A stretch of DNA of 64,000 nucleotides from Flammula alnicola (lineage: Eukaryota > Basidiomycota > Agaricomycetes > Agaricales > Strophariaceae), in assembly GCA_015499995.1 (NCBI GenBank), contig JADNRV010000137.1, forward strand, positions 1 through 64,000, written 5' to 3'. The notes under the pieces are model-generated. The model did not search any database. It saw only the letters and a list, made by a program, of their open reading frames with translations, and was not told the DNA's origin. The translations under genes were made by a program, and so were the position numbers. Shown here in pieces: positions 1 through 11,210 of the stretch; the stretch's first letter is position 1; every line of letters starts with the position of its first letter.

Positions 1-168
1 GGTTGGTGCGGATGTAGACACAACCTGTGTGGTTGGTGATGAAGGACGGGTTGCGGCGGCATGGTTGCTGCGCTCATCGGTGGGTAGCACAGAGATAGAT
101 GACGAATAGGTCGTCGTGGAGAGAATCGCCGAGCGGGGAAAGACGAGTCGTTCGTTGTCCATCGACAT
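1..168 (-). CDS. Possible 5' end of an unidentified gene, running off the left edge
   Basis: An open frame starts at an ATG whose first base is 168 (a second in-frame ATG is at 162) and stays open for 56 codons to the left edge. The peptide begins MSMDNERLVFPRS and is rich in Ser, Thr and Pro, as in a disordered N-terminus. Upstream, on the same strand, the DNA (about 170-410) is pyrimidine-rich, as often seen in fungal promoters and 5' leaders. No domain is visible and I cannot name it. The alternative is a chance open frame: 56 codons without a stop is not rare at this base composition. Confidence 0.3.
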   Translation of the reverse strand, partial: MSMDNERLVFPRSAILSTTTYSSSISVLPTDERSNHAAATRPSSPTTQVVSTSAPT

Positions 169-3100
169 CCTCTACCCTTGCTTCTTCAGCTTGAACTAAC
201 GAGAGCAAAGTGTGACTTGTTTCTGGTATGTCCGTCAGCGTGCGTGCGTGCGTACGGCGGGGGTGGGTATGGGTATGAACAAAGTATCGCCCGCCGTTTA
301 ACCTCTGTTTCGCAGTCGGGTATGTTCAATTGAGAGAAGGGAGGTGGCAACAAGGGACGGAGCAAGGATCGCAATAAAACGGAGAGACAGGGAAGGGGAA
401 CACACCTCATCAGTTAATTATTCACATCACGTGCCTCGGTCTATTCTCAACAGAGAGCTCCGGCTGTACCCTTGTCTTCTCCCGAGATCTGAAAGCGACG
501 TGGACATCTCGAAACTGCAACTCTCCTTTTCCGACTCTTTTTTCCCTTGCAGGTCCAAAAATTGTACCAGATCGCGGTCTCAGTGTAGCGTACTTGTCGC
601 TTGATGTCTTGAGGCCTCTTCCAGAGACTCGAAGCCACTCAAGGAGCGTCAAGGACTGTCCCCTCAAACCCGAGCAAGTACGACGGAACTTGGACGAAGT
701 ATGTGGCTTGGCGGCGAATAAGTAGCACCGTGACCACATCGTCCTCATCGATGACTTGGCTATCCTCAAATCGCTATCGATCTCTTCGATCAGTCATTCG
801 AATCGAGGATTTACTTTTCCCGAGTTCACGCTGCAACACAGACAAACTCAACCCGTGCTCCCCCTTGAGCCCACCGTCCGTGCCGCCTGAAAAAACCGCC
901 CATCAGCCCGTCTGAATGTATCCCATCTCCGGCGCCGTCACTCGACTAGATATCAACATCACGACACGATCATGATCCTGATCATAGATTGTCCTGTTTA
1001 TTAGGATATCTTTGGATGACCTCACAATTGGAACTTGTCATCCTTCGACGTCGTTTCAACGTTTCAAAATTTCAAAAGTTTCAACACCTCGACGGGTGGA
1101 CGTTGCCGCGGAGCAACCCCACTCGCAATTTCCGCTCAACGTCTCCTAGAGTGTACATAATCAAATTTACACGTACGCCGATGCGTATACAGTACATATA
1201 CGTTGACATACCTGGGCTCGCGCGCATCTGTTTCCACAAATGCGTCATGTCTAGATCTGCCTACATACCAGTCTCGAGCTCCTGGGAAGTAACCCACCGC
1301 ATCAACCTATCCGCATCCTCCGCGCTCCATCTATTTCTGAAGGCTCCTCTCCGGCGCTATCTGAGTCTCAAACTTACACTCCTCTCCAATGAGGCTCTGA
1401 CTCCGAGTCACCCCACGAAATGAATGACCGCACAGACCCTCTCTCGAGCCTTTGAGTGTTATAAATACCACCTCACTTCGGCGCACACTCTTCTGAAGCT
1501 TAAGTGCCCTCTGTCCGTATACTGTACTCCTCGTCCTCGGTACTAGAGTACTACCTAGGTTCCTCTCTCCATTGCATTCGCCGAGACACCCACCTGCCCA
1601 TAACTCCTCCCCTTTCCCAATAAACTCGGTGGCGAAACCTTGCCCCCATAATTTCCTACGCTTCCTACGCTTACCCGAAGCGAGAAGTAATTAACGCACC
1701 CCACACCCCACGTCTGGAATAAGCGACTCGCGTATCTGCTGTATATTCGCGAGGACGGTCACTTGTTACTACTCGAGTCTACTCGACTGGATATGTGCTA
1801 TATCCTACATGCTGCGTCTGTCTATCTGTCCGTCTGTTCTTCTCGCAGGCTGTCTGGGTGTCTCTGTACTTCTTATTCTATCTATACATAGCCTATAAAG
1901 TTATCCACTGGAAAGCTCTCTCGCTCTCTATGGCCCTTTATCCACTTGCTCTTAAAATTACCCACCCAATCACCGGCACATATCCGCCTTTACTTATTCT
2001 CCCGTATACTGTACGCATCGTGGCTCACGGCTCATACTTCTCTCGTCTTCGTCTTCCTAACTTCTCACCTACTGCATTGCTCATATATGTGTATTTGCTT
2101 CGGAAAGAAAGCACGCTCGATTGTATAGCCTGATAAATTTAGCCTCAAACATTCCCAGAAATAAATAGGTAACGTAAAATTACAGTGATATCAAGTTCGG
2201 TACGTGAATGATTAATGAATAGGAAGGCTCATACATTATTATCTATAGAGAACCCCCTTACTCTAGACGGCACATTATAAATCTACTCTATTCAGTTCTA
2301 CGACGAGACTGTAGTTACAGTATGTCCACGTACACCCTCACGAACCTTTTTATCTAACCGGGAACTGTACGCTTTCTTTTCGCGCGTACATACCTCATAC
2401 GGTACTTACAAAAAGAACGACCTTCTCAGGTCGTCGGGTTATACGGTATCTTTTTATATCCACAATCCACCTGAGTGTGGGAGATTCGGATCCGGGCCTT
2501 CCTGGCTATCTACATACACATATAGCATGCAGGAAGTATCATCTTAAATATAGCCAAAACCCCCCACCCACGAACGATTCTTCTCGCACGTTCTTATTCC
2601 TTAGGAACCTTATGTACCGAACTTTCGTCTGGATACAAAACAACGAACTTGTTTATTTAATATACAAGACCAATTGCCGGGCCGAGCTCGGTACCGAGCT
2701 CGGGACGCATATATATATTGCAGTCTGTATATTTAGATTCTAGAGTACTATCCGCCTATGCAAAGCTGTGAACCGTATGCGTGCGTTCATAGGATCTCCA
2801 CTCAAAATATCATCTGCGCTGTTGATTGCATTTCTCGGAGCGCCGGTTCCTGACTGGCCAGGTAAGGATCGCAATGTACCTCTGTAAGCGCCGTGTAATT
2901 TACCCAGCCACTGGCACTCATTCACAGCACTCGGTCAATCAGACCTCGTTAATCCCAAAAAAATCGCCGCCGCGGCTCTAGTAGATCTAAGTCAAACTTT
3001 TGCGAACTATAATAGATGCATCAGGAGGGTAAGTAGGGCAAGGTTCATCACTTGTGCTACCGTTGGAACTGCGTACACGACCGGAGTAGCAGTGAGATCA

Positions 3101-4249
3101 TCAATTCAAGTGCTCGTGTAGATTAGATTAGATTACGATAAGGCCGTACATGTCCCTCTCTGTCTGGTGTGCCGCGATGCAGAATACAACTAACCTTACC
3201 TGCGACGTTATACCGCGCGGCGGTGAAAATAATTATCCTTCGATGCATCCTAGAGCATCTGCAGCTTCACCGTTAATTGCAACATCTTTACCTTATCACG
3301 ATTCTGGGATACGTCGCGTTGATTCCACACGAACTTTCTTAGATTTCCTCGTGAGACTCCCAAGTTCGGGTTACGCGGGTAAACCATTATGTATAGCTCT
3401 TTCTGTTGTATAACATTATCGATCAAGTACCGAGGCCCGGAATGGAAATCTACTCTTTGCTGAACTAACGTTGTCTCATGGGCTGCCGCCGGACAAGTCA
3501 ATATTGTCTTCGCTTATGGTTTACATGTACATGCGCACTGAATTACCGGAGTCTTGCAGCTTTCCCCCGACGTAAACGTCTACGCAAGTGATATTATGGA
3601 GTATACCTAAGGTGCTCACCATTCAGTGAAACTCCGATTGATTACCGCGGCTCGAAGGATTGCACATCCCCCTTTGAGGACCTGGTGTTCATTATTTAAA
3701 AATCTGGTGTTAGCTGCGATTATGTCCTGTGAACCCGCGAAGCTCTCCGAGACTCTCTTTCATGTCTCGAATGACGGTTGACGGAGTCGTGGGCAACGGG
3801 CTGTCAGCTATCTGACCTGGGAGTTGGTGTTCGGTCCTACAATAGATATATCGAGGAACATTGACATCGACGATTCAGACAATATCTGTGCCAACACTTA
3901 CAGCGCGTAAGTACCTCGTCCTCCCTCGATCATGATCATATAAGCGCCAGCCGAACAGAGGGGCAGAGAAGATGGCATTCGTGTCTCTCCGCGGAGTCCG
4001 AAAGAACAAGTACCAGTAATGTAATTACTTGCATGCGAAACAGTGATGCAATACTTGGTAAAAATACATATACTTATCCCTATTACGTTCATTTGTATCT
4101 GCAAACAACTTTCTTCTTCCAAAACCCGACAATCCAAGGGATTAAAACTATTCAGAAACTTTCTCTCGATTAAAGGCGATACAAAGCTTTCTATGACCGT
4201 ATTCACGGGAAATGCGCCCTGGTAGTTCTTTGGCCGACCTGGGGATTAC
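169..4249. other. Long stretch without a supported gene
   Basis: No open frame here has family-like content or a sensible exon chain on either strand. Part of the DNA (about 1000-2130) is pyrimidine-rich on the plus strand. A TATAAA-like site occurs near 1460, but no coding region follows it. The longest frames are low-complexity Leu/Ser/Tyr-rich translations of this skewed DNA. It could be an extended promoter region of the left-edge gene, an untranslated transcript or decayed repeat; nothing decides between these. Confidence 0.5.
2682..2703. repeat. 22-bp perfect palindrome
   Basis: The 22 bases read identically on both strands and consist of two SacI-type sites (GAGCTC) flanking a KpnI-type site (GGTACC). 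It sits in otherwise AT-rich, gene-free DNA. A cruciform, a protein-binding site or a cloning-linker artefact are all possible. Confidence 0.7.
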
Positions 4250-4412
4250 GTCTGTTTATTCGCTTGAATTCGCTTGAATTTACCATGGATTTAACACGGC
4301 TGTCAGCCGCGCTAAATTTGAGATTCGCGATCTGACAGCGTGACACAGGGTCGTACCAAGGGTTGTACGCACCTAAAGACGTACAGGCGGCATCATCACT
4401 AAGTAAGTAAGT

Positions 4413-5011
4413 AAGGTAGGGGGCATCAGGAACCGGCACCCTTACATAAGCAGACAACGAGCTCGCTATTCCTCGGCCACAAACAATGTTCCCACATTTC
4501 TAAGAACGTAGAATTGAAGCCTTTGAGCATCCTTGCAAGTCTCAGTAGCCAGATTTAAAATTAATTAACTTTTGAGAGAGTTATTAGCCATTCTCAGAAA
4601 AATCTATTTTTTTTTCTGTGTTTTTTTTCATGCTTCCCCGTTCATTCCGCAACTTTTTAGATTTTTGACCCCAAGATTTTGCCGCAACTTAGGGTTAGGG
4701 TTCTTATGTAAGCTACTATAATAGGTAAGTCGGCGACTGTCGGCCCGAGCGGTATTGTCTGCCGACAATCCCGCGCTTCAAACACACATCAAGGGCAAGT
4801 CCAGGGAAGAATTCTTCGCATTTAGGGTATTAAAGTGGGCTCAAATACATTTATTTCTAATACCAGGTAAGTCAAAAAATATTTTCACCCATCCTTGGCT
4901 CAATTATCACTGAAAATACCGCCCAAAATTTTTATTTTTTCTAGAAGGCCAGATTTTGCTGCTTATATAAGCACTTACATAAGCTAGCCAGTTCCTGATG
5001 GCCCCTACCTT
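4413..5011. mobile_element. Non-autonomous DNA transposon (599 bp, 21-bp inverted ends, 4-bp AAGT duplication)
   Basis: The left end AAGGTAGGGGGCATCAGGAAC region (4413-4433) matches the reverse complement of the right end (4991-5011) at 20 of 21 positions. The element is flanked by AAGT at 4409-4412 and 5012-5015. The sister repeat unit has the uninterrupted site near 7000-7014, with the AAGT duplication absent. Short subterminal palindromes of the type CTTACATAAGC, CTTATGTAAGC and CTTATATAAGC recur inside, and the middle is AT-rich without an open frame. A 4-bp duplication does not fit hAT (8), mariner (2, TA) or Harbinger (3), so I leave the superfamily open. Confidence 0.8.
4689..4702 (+). 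repeat. Short telomere-like tract (two TTAGGG units)
   Basis: Two TTAGGG units followed by TT lie inside the 599-bp transposon. Two units are compatible with chance. They may also be a fossil of telomere-like sequence inside the element. Confidence 0.5.
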
Positions 5012-5376
5012 AAGTCTGGGTGCCCCGGGGTTGTTATCACATGCAATAGGATGCAGTGAAGTCCATAGAATATGTAGAAATGAGCCCGCAGGCCAAGAAA
5101 ATTTAGAAAAAATTTAGAAAAAATCTATTGTTTTGTATAGTAAGCTAACAAGTATACAAAAAAAAGTAAGGGAGCAAAAATGGATTAGGTAGGGAGGGAA
5201 TGTAGCCGCGCAGGGAGAAAAAATAGTGCAATGCCGTCCGCTGAACAGCGGCAACAGGAAGGTGATTGCGTAATGTCAGAGGAGAGGGCACGCCAGTTCG
5301 CGACCAGGGTCCAAACAGGGTCCGAATTTACCGAATTTATCAATCCAGTACGTACAACGCAAAATCCGGACGCCGC

Positions 5377-6297
5377 GATAAAATCTGGGAGTTGGAAAAC
5401 ACGGCGGGGTCCACGGCGATCAGAACGGCGGCAAAGTCCGGCAGTCAGGTGAGCGCCCCGTCCTGCATGTGTCCTCGCGCGTCGCTTCCTTTCTCCTCCG
5501 GTCCATTTTCCCGCCTCTCTTCATTTGCGATACCTACACAACGCCAACTGAACAACCGCCAAAAATTGCACCAGAATTTGCCTCGATGGCCGTGTTATCC
5601 TCGACAACGAACGCGGCGGCGGCGGCAACATCATTGCATTGAGGAGAGGTAGTGGCGATACATGTACGACCAAGAGAGGCAGCAGTGGCATCAGCGCACG
5701 TACAACGAAGAAACACAGCGGCAGTGGCCCACGACCAGGAGATATAGCAGCAACCCAAAGCAGAAGCCCCACCACCACCGTTTCGATGCGAGGTGGGAGA
5801 CGAAGGCGCAGGAGCAAAATCGAAGGCGCTGGGATATGATCATGAAAGCGACCCGAGGTGCAGCAGCATTTATATACTGCTGGCGCTCGTCCCAGCCGGA
5901 TCTTCATGCCGTCTCACCACCCTTACCTCCTTGTCGAGGCGCCGTTACTGTCTCCCCGACTTCATCTCTTCATTTGGCAATGGCCAGGCGCTCTTGCGTC
6001 GCCACACAGCTCAACCTTAGGACCCGCCTTTCCTTAATACTATTTCCCCCTTTTTCAATCTTATGTAGTAGCATATAGTCATTGAATTGTATCTTGATGT
6101 GATTCCAGAGAACGCGAAAGCATTCACGGAGAGGCGTTCAGGTTCAGACAATGCCTCCCATTATGAATTAATATGATTAAGTAGATCCCCTAGCGCGCAA
6201 GTCCCGTGACCGGGTGGAAAGCCGCCGTCCCGCCGCTGCGATCGCCGTTGCGATCGCCGTTTTTTGATGCCGTTTTTTCCAACTCCCAGATGTCCTC
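5377..6297. mobile_element. Non-autonomous hAT-like element (921 bp, 8-bp target duplication)
   Basis: The 8-bp duplication GACGCCGC flanks the element at 5369-5376 and 6298-6305. The sister unit carries the corresponding single site (near 7345-7355, GACGCTGC). A 17-bp perfect inverted repeat, ATCTGGGAGTTGGAAAA, lies exactly six bases in from each end (5383-5399 and 6275-6291), and the outer six bases match only partly. Subterminal ACGGCG / CGGCGATC motifs recur near both ends. An 8-bp duplication plus subterminal repeats is the hAT pattern, but the outermost bases are not the usual CA or TA start. The interior has a Gln/Arg-rich open stretch (about 5660-5870) that may be captured host DNA; no transposase is present. 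Confidence 0.75.
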
Positions 6298-6867
6298 GAC
6301 GCCGCAGGCAGCGAGCTCGCTTTTCCGAGTCCCCGTTCCGTGTTCCGCCAGCCCAATTTAAAGAATTTAAGCAATTTAAGCTTAACTCCTACTTAATCTT
6401 AAATTTGGGCTCGGAATCCTCGTAGGGCTCACAATTTGCCCTCGGAGGCTTCATATTCGAAAATTTAAGGTTGAATTATGTCTAACCTACTACTACTATT
6501 TTGCGTGAGGGAGGGGATGGCAGGCAGGTGCTCAGGTGCTCTCCTCGAGGGCAGACCAAGCTCCCAGCAGGAGCAGCACGCGCGCAAGTGCGCAGAGCGT
6601 GTGCCTGCCAAAACGGTAAAACCCCCGTGGCGACTCCGTGGCGCAACCACCGAACACGCACGAACACGTGTTCCTCAAACGGAGAGTTCCCAGGCCTCGA
6701 ACGGGGGAAAACCTGGGAAAACCCACCGGGCAAAGGCCAAATGCGTGGCGGGGTCGGTCACATCACGTGCAGGGCCATCACCTATCAACGCGATCAGCGG
6801 CATGACCTCACGGCATACCATAACAGGCAGCGGCCCTGACCTGGGCCCTTAAATTTATAAGGATAAG

Positions 6868-7961
6868 TCTGTTTATTCGCTTGAATTTACCGTGGATTTA
6901 ACACGGCTGTCAGCCGCGCTAAATTTGAGATGCGCGATCTGACAGCGTGACAAAGGGTCGCACCAAGGCCTGTACCTCTTTAGGTGCGGCATCATCACTA
7001 AGTAAGTAAGTCTGGGTGCCCCGGGGTTGTTATCACACGCAATAGGATGCAGTGAAGTCCATAGAATATGTAGAAATGAGGCTGCAGGCCAAGAAATTTT
7101 AGAAAAATCTATTGTTTTGTATAGCTAGCTAACAAGTATACAAAAAAAAGTAAGGGAGCAAAAATGGATTAGGTAGGGAGGGAATGTAGCCGCGCAGCGA
7201 GAAAAAATATAGTGCAATGCCGTCCGCTGAACCAGCGGCAACAGGAAGGTGATTGCGTAATGTCAGAGGAGGGGGCACGCCAGTTCGCGACCAGGGTCTG
7301 AACAGGGTCCGAATTTATCAATCCAGTACGTACAACGCAAAATCCGGACGCTGCAGGCAGCGAGCTGGCTTTTCCGAGTCCCCGTTCCGTGTTCCGCCAG
7401 CCCAATTTAAGAGTTGAACCAGCCCAATTTAAAGAATTTAAGGAATTTAAGGAATTTAAGCTTAACTCCTACTTAATCTTAAATTTGGGCTCGGAATCCT
7501 CGTAGCGCTCACAATTTGCCCTCGGAGGCTTCATATTCGAAAATTTAAGGTTGAATTATGTCTAACCTACTACTACTATTTTGCGTGAGGGAGGGGGATG
7601 GCAGGTGCTCAGGTGCTCTCCTCGAGGGCAGACGGCGAGAGCAAGCTCCGAGCAGGAGCAGCACGCGCGCAAGTGCGCAGCGCGCGTGCCTGCCAAAACG
7701 GTTAAACCCCCGTGGGTCACGCAACCACCGAACACGCGCGAACACGCGTTCCTTGAACGGGGTTTTCCGACCCGTGAACGAGGGTTCCCAGGCCCTCGAA
7801 CGGGGGAAAACCCACCGGGCAAAGGCCAAATGCGTGGCGGGGTCGGTCACATCACGTGCAGGGCCATCACCGATCAACGCGATCAACGGCATGACCTCAC
7901 GGCATACCATAACAGGCAGCGGCCCTGACCTGGGCCCTAGGGTAAATTTACAAAGATAAGT
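6868..7961. repeat. Unit 2 of the tandem ~1.09 kb repeat (empty-site copy)
   Basis: This unit is close to the insertion-free sequence of unit 1 with scattered substitutions and small indels, including an expanded ACACGCG-type stretch near 7720-7760. It directly abuts unit 1. Because it lacks both nested transposons, it documents their pre-insertion sites at about 7000-7014 and 7345-7355. The reading frames over its GC-rich second half also occur in unit 1, but they shift relative to each other, so I do not regard them as genes. Confidence 0.8.
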
Positions 7962-8489
7962 TATGGCAAGTTTATGGGTAATTTCACGTTCTACTTGTAA
8001 AAAGCGTGAAAAGGCGGAACAGCCACATGACAGAAAAGCCAGCCTCAAAATATTAAAAAGTTACTGTTTCCGGCTTAACTCACTACGGACACCTGTAGAG
8101 TCATAGGTGCGTTTTCTACATCGCGTGAAGATTTTTTTTTATCTTTTCTGCTTTTTGACTTGTCGCAAGCAGAAAAGCGTGAAAAGGGGACAAGTGAGTT
8201 GGAGGCAAGTCCTGCTACATTACCATTGCTGATATGCTGTTAGAAGGGTTTTGTATCACTTCCTGCATTAAACATGAAATTCATCAATAAACGCCAGAAT
8301 ATGACAGGTCTTTTGGTACATGACGCGTCTTGGACGCGTCGTGAATTTAGAAATGACGAGCGTGGATAGCACGTGACTAGCTTATGATTTTAAACTCCGC
8401 CGTCGCAATGCGGCCGGGAATTTCAAGAACTTGAACACACCGTCAGTGTAGTTATTTCTGCTAAGTATTTCAAGTCGACGGTTGTAACT
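7962..8489. other. Gene-free spacer with a small hairpin
   Basis: No gene is seen. CTTTTCTGCTT at 8143-8153 pairs with AAGCAGAAAAG at 8167-8177 around a 13-base loop. GACGCGTC is repeated near 8320. Confidence 0.5.
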
Positions 8490-9201
8490 TCCGCCGCTCG
8501 CAGAGTTCCTCACGTGTGGTTTGAAGATGCAGATGTCATCTTCCAGGCAGGCCAGAAAGCCAAAAACTTTTTCGCGTCGATCACCGATAGTATTCAATGA
8601 AATGTTCTCCGTTCCTCAACCGGCGAAAGATACACAATTGGGGGCTATAGAGGCCGGCTGTACTTACATTTACCTCCTCAATAATGAGGTGGATATCTAC
8701 TACTTTTTGGCAATTTTCGACGCGTCGTGAGTCTCCTCACCTCGGTGTTCTTGGTGGCGCGAGTGGCGATGCTCATTCATCTCATCGCAGTGCGCGAATA
8801 CCTCTCCGTGCCCTTTTTCCAGCATGCATCATGGAAAAGTTGACGGAGACTTTTCAAGAGAGTTATCTGGTTTCTCGCGAGGAGAAATGGGACACATCGG
8901 GAAAATGGATTGCTTCAATTCCCACAGCATCGTGCCTAACCCCAAGCGATTGTCGAGACAAACAACGCCTCTGGGTGAAACGGGCTTTGACACTGGGACC
9001 TTTTGCCTTACCACCCCTAGCAGACGACGGGCCTCTTTGGAATGCATACAGCACCCAGTTTTGTCGGAAGTGTTATTGAACTCGAAGAGCGAAGCGATTG
9101 TGGTTGCGAACGAGAACTGGGAACGACATCCAATACTTGGCCTCCTAAGCTGGGACGTGTTGAAGGAAGCTTAAGAGAAAGTTGCATTCGAACGTGGTTG
9201 A
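8490..9201 (+). pseudogene. Decayed BTB-domain gene (paralogue of the gene at the right edge)
   Basis: The translation around 8500-8560 gives VWFEDADVIFQAG, the start of the BTB fold in this family. The end of exon 1 (...FFLAIFDAS-like) and the GTGAGT...CATCGCAG intron that follows are recognisable and match the gene at 63090-64000 almost base for base. The acceptor is then followed directly by the sequence for CVRIPLR..LFQHASW. About 270 bases at the start of exon 2 are therefore missing relative to the intact copy. Further frameshifts lie upstream of 8580, and an in-frame TAA precedes the family C-terminus (AFERG at about 9201). It cannot encode a full protein. Intact members are presumed adaptors for Cullin-3 ubiquitin ligases, though that role is unproven for this fungal family. 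Confidence 0.85.
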
Positions 9202-9762
9202 CTTTTTATGCGATGAAGCGCCTAACGTCCTTGGATAATTGTGTAGATAGAATAGTTTTCATTTATGATACCCACCGAGAAAAATACGATACTGGTACAT
9301 TGTTGGTACACCTTCCACAAGTTCCAGAAGTTGTATCGGCCAAGTATCAGCCTCGATCGTTCCGCGCTACTATCTGATAGTATTAGAAACTCTTCCTGGA
9401 CACCAGGACGATATGCAAACAACCCCGAGAATACCGCTGTGCAGCTAGGGCTATGCCAACCCTTCCTACTTTTCGACCGCACCCTAGACCTGGCGTTACC
9501 GTGGTTTTTTTCGTGCCCAAAGCCTGAAAAGCATCCGATAAAAGATGTACAGACGAGTCATGATGCATTGATGCATGATGCATTCATGACAGGATCCCCG
9601 TCTACCCCGGCCGAGCCCCTGCAAAGGGTGCAAAACAATAATCGTTCACACGGCCGTATGTACTGTGTTTCGAACTTTAGTTTCGACCCCCCACAGTCTG
9701 CAAGCCGTTCCGTTCGTTATTCTCCTTCAATCTCTCAGGACTTGACCTCAGTCCGAGGCTGC

Positions 9763-11210
9763 TACTGGAGTCCGTCGTCAAGCCTGACGAAGACGCTGCC
9801 AAAGAGTGTCTTCTTGACACAGATAACTCAACTGACGAGAAGCAACCGTCGGGCGAAGATACCAAATCGATATCGAGGCAGCCAACAATGTTGCACGGCA
9901 GCCTGTGGACAAGAGTCGGCCTATGGCTCTGCGCATCAAGCCGGACAATCTCCGCGCGGCGCTCATCATTCTGCTAATCCTCCAGCATGCCATCCTAGAG
10001 ACAGTCTCCGACTCTCCCAATCCCTTCCAACTCGATGAAACCTCTCCAAAGTCCCTCACCTTTCTCATGCTTTTTCGTAGGTATCAACAGGAACGTCTTC
10101 GCGATGCTGCTCTTCATGTCTGGGTTTGCATCGAAAATTTCCAGGTCCATATGCTCGGCTACGCCACTCTATTTCCTGTTCAAGAAGACATGGAAGACAG
10201 GGCTTGCGTTGATCGGATACCATGTTTCGATGCTTTTGACGGAGTGTCTATACGGGCCGTGGCCGAAAATGGGTAGCTCAGATACGAAGATGCCGTACTA
10301 TTCCTTGACTATTCCTCCAACAGGGAAAGAAGGCCTACTCACGGGCCATCATTCTATATAATCGCCCTCCTTGCCCTCGACTATATATACGCCATCTTCA
10401 GGAATAATGGACATATTGTTATACCAAGAAAACTACAACAAGCACTTCATCTCAACAAATTTGCGTTATCGTGTAGCCAAATACTCCCTCTTAGTCCTCC
10501 TCGAGAGGTGAATGATCGCCTTTTCAGCCGGCGCCATCCGTCCGTCGGAGAGGGTGAAGGAATGACTCTATATCACCAACAGCGCTGAAATCTACTTGCT
10601 TGTCCTGTATCTCATATCCTACCTCGCCGGCATCCACTGGCAATTTATTGTCTACTACAAATTCCTCCTCGCTGAATTTTCCCACTGTCGAGGCGCGTCT
10701 CCCGGAGTCGCCATATTTACGCGTATCGCCATTCACTTCGTGGTCATGTACGCCATATATCGACATTTCCCCCAAACTCTGCATCGTTACCTCGACTTGC
10801 GCACACAGTCCCTGCTCGCCTTCGTTGATGCAGGGATTCATCATAGTGACACCGCTCCTAGTTCCTATGGCGCCTGGATCGCCATCCTGCTGATGTAAGT
10901 CCCCAGCGCTGTCATCTCCGCCGTCTACACCACGCGTGCGTTGAGCAAGGACTGGGGCATCGTTTAGCGCACTGCGTACATCCGGACGTACGTACACACA
11001 ATATTTGTCAAATATTTGTCATCGGATTTGCGCGACGCGCCGGATGGATTACTTACCAATCTGCTTTGGAGATGCGTATACGTTGCAACAGGATCCATCG
11101 TTTGCGGTTGGTTGATGGTGCTGATCCTACTGATGGGTTACCGGACTGTTGTAGGGGTTTGGAAGAAATTGAGGTGTCATGGGCCGACGTTGGACGAGGA
11201 GAATATTTGA
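9763..11210 (+). pseudogene. Decayed acyltransferase-3-type membrane protein gene
   Basis: The stretch aligns over its length with the intact gene at 61163-62578. Examples are the ILLILQHAILETVSDSPN region at about 9965-10015, the LFKKTWKTGLALIGYH region at 10165-10225, and the C-terminal VGVWKKLRCHGP..LDEENI at 11145-11207. The frame changes repeatedly, and a TGG of the intact gene has become TGA near 10509. It follows the decayed BTB gene in the same order and orientation as the intact pair, and the intergenic DNA between them is also alignable. This therefore arose by segmental duplication and not by retrocopying. The intact parent is described at 61163. Confidence 0.9.

Larger units (their letters stand above)
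4251..6867. repeat. Unit 1 of a tandem ~1.09 kb repeat, enlarged by two nested insertions
   Basis: This stretch aligns end to end with 6868-7961. Both begin with CTGTTTATTCGCTTGAATT and end near GGGCCC followed by an AAATTTA...GATAAGT stretch. Unit 1 is 2617 bases. Removing the two nested elements (4413-5011, 5377-6297) with their target duplications leaves about 1085 bases, close to the length of unit 2. Near the start is a hairpin (4289-4317) around GGCTGTCAGCC. There is no protein-coding capacity. Terminal inverted repeats, TG..CA LTR ends and a poly-A tail are all absent, so the class of the repeat is unknown. Confidence 0.8.

Noticed and set aside
1795..2133. Hydrophobic 112-codon open frame resembling a small membrane protein
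   Set aside because: It is the translation of pyrimidine-rich DNA (Leu/Ser/Tyr-rich) with no supporting splice sites or family features.
4689..4702. Two TTAGGG units considered as a sign of a chromosome end
   Set aside because: Only two units, internal to a transposon, with normal sequence on both sides.
5660..5870. Gln/Arg-rich open frame inside the 921-bp element considered as a transposase fragment
   Set aside because: No hAT dimerisation or catalytic motif is visible; at most it is captured host sequence.
6478..7959. Overlapping open frames starting MSNLLLLFCVREG in both tandem repeat units
   Set aside because: The frames diverge by indels between the two units and have no domain; they are by-products of a GC-rich repeat.
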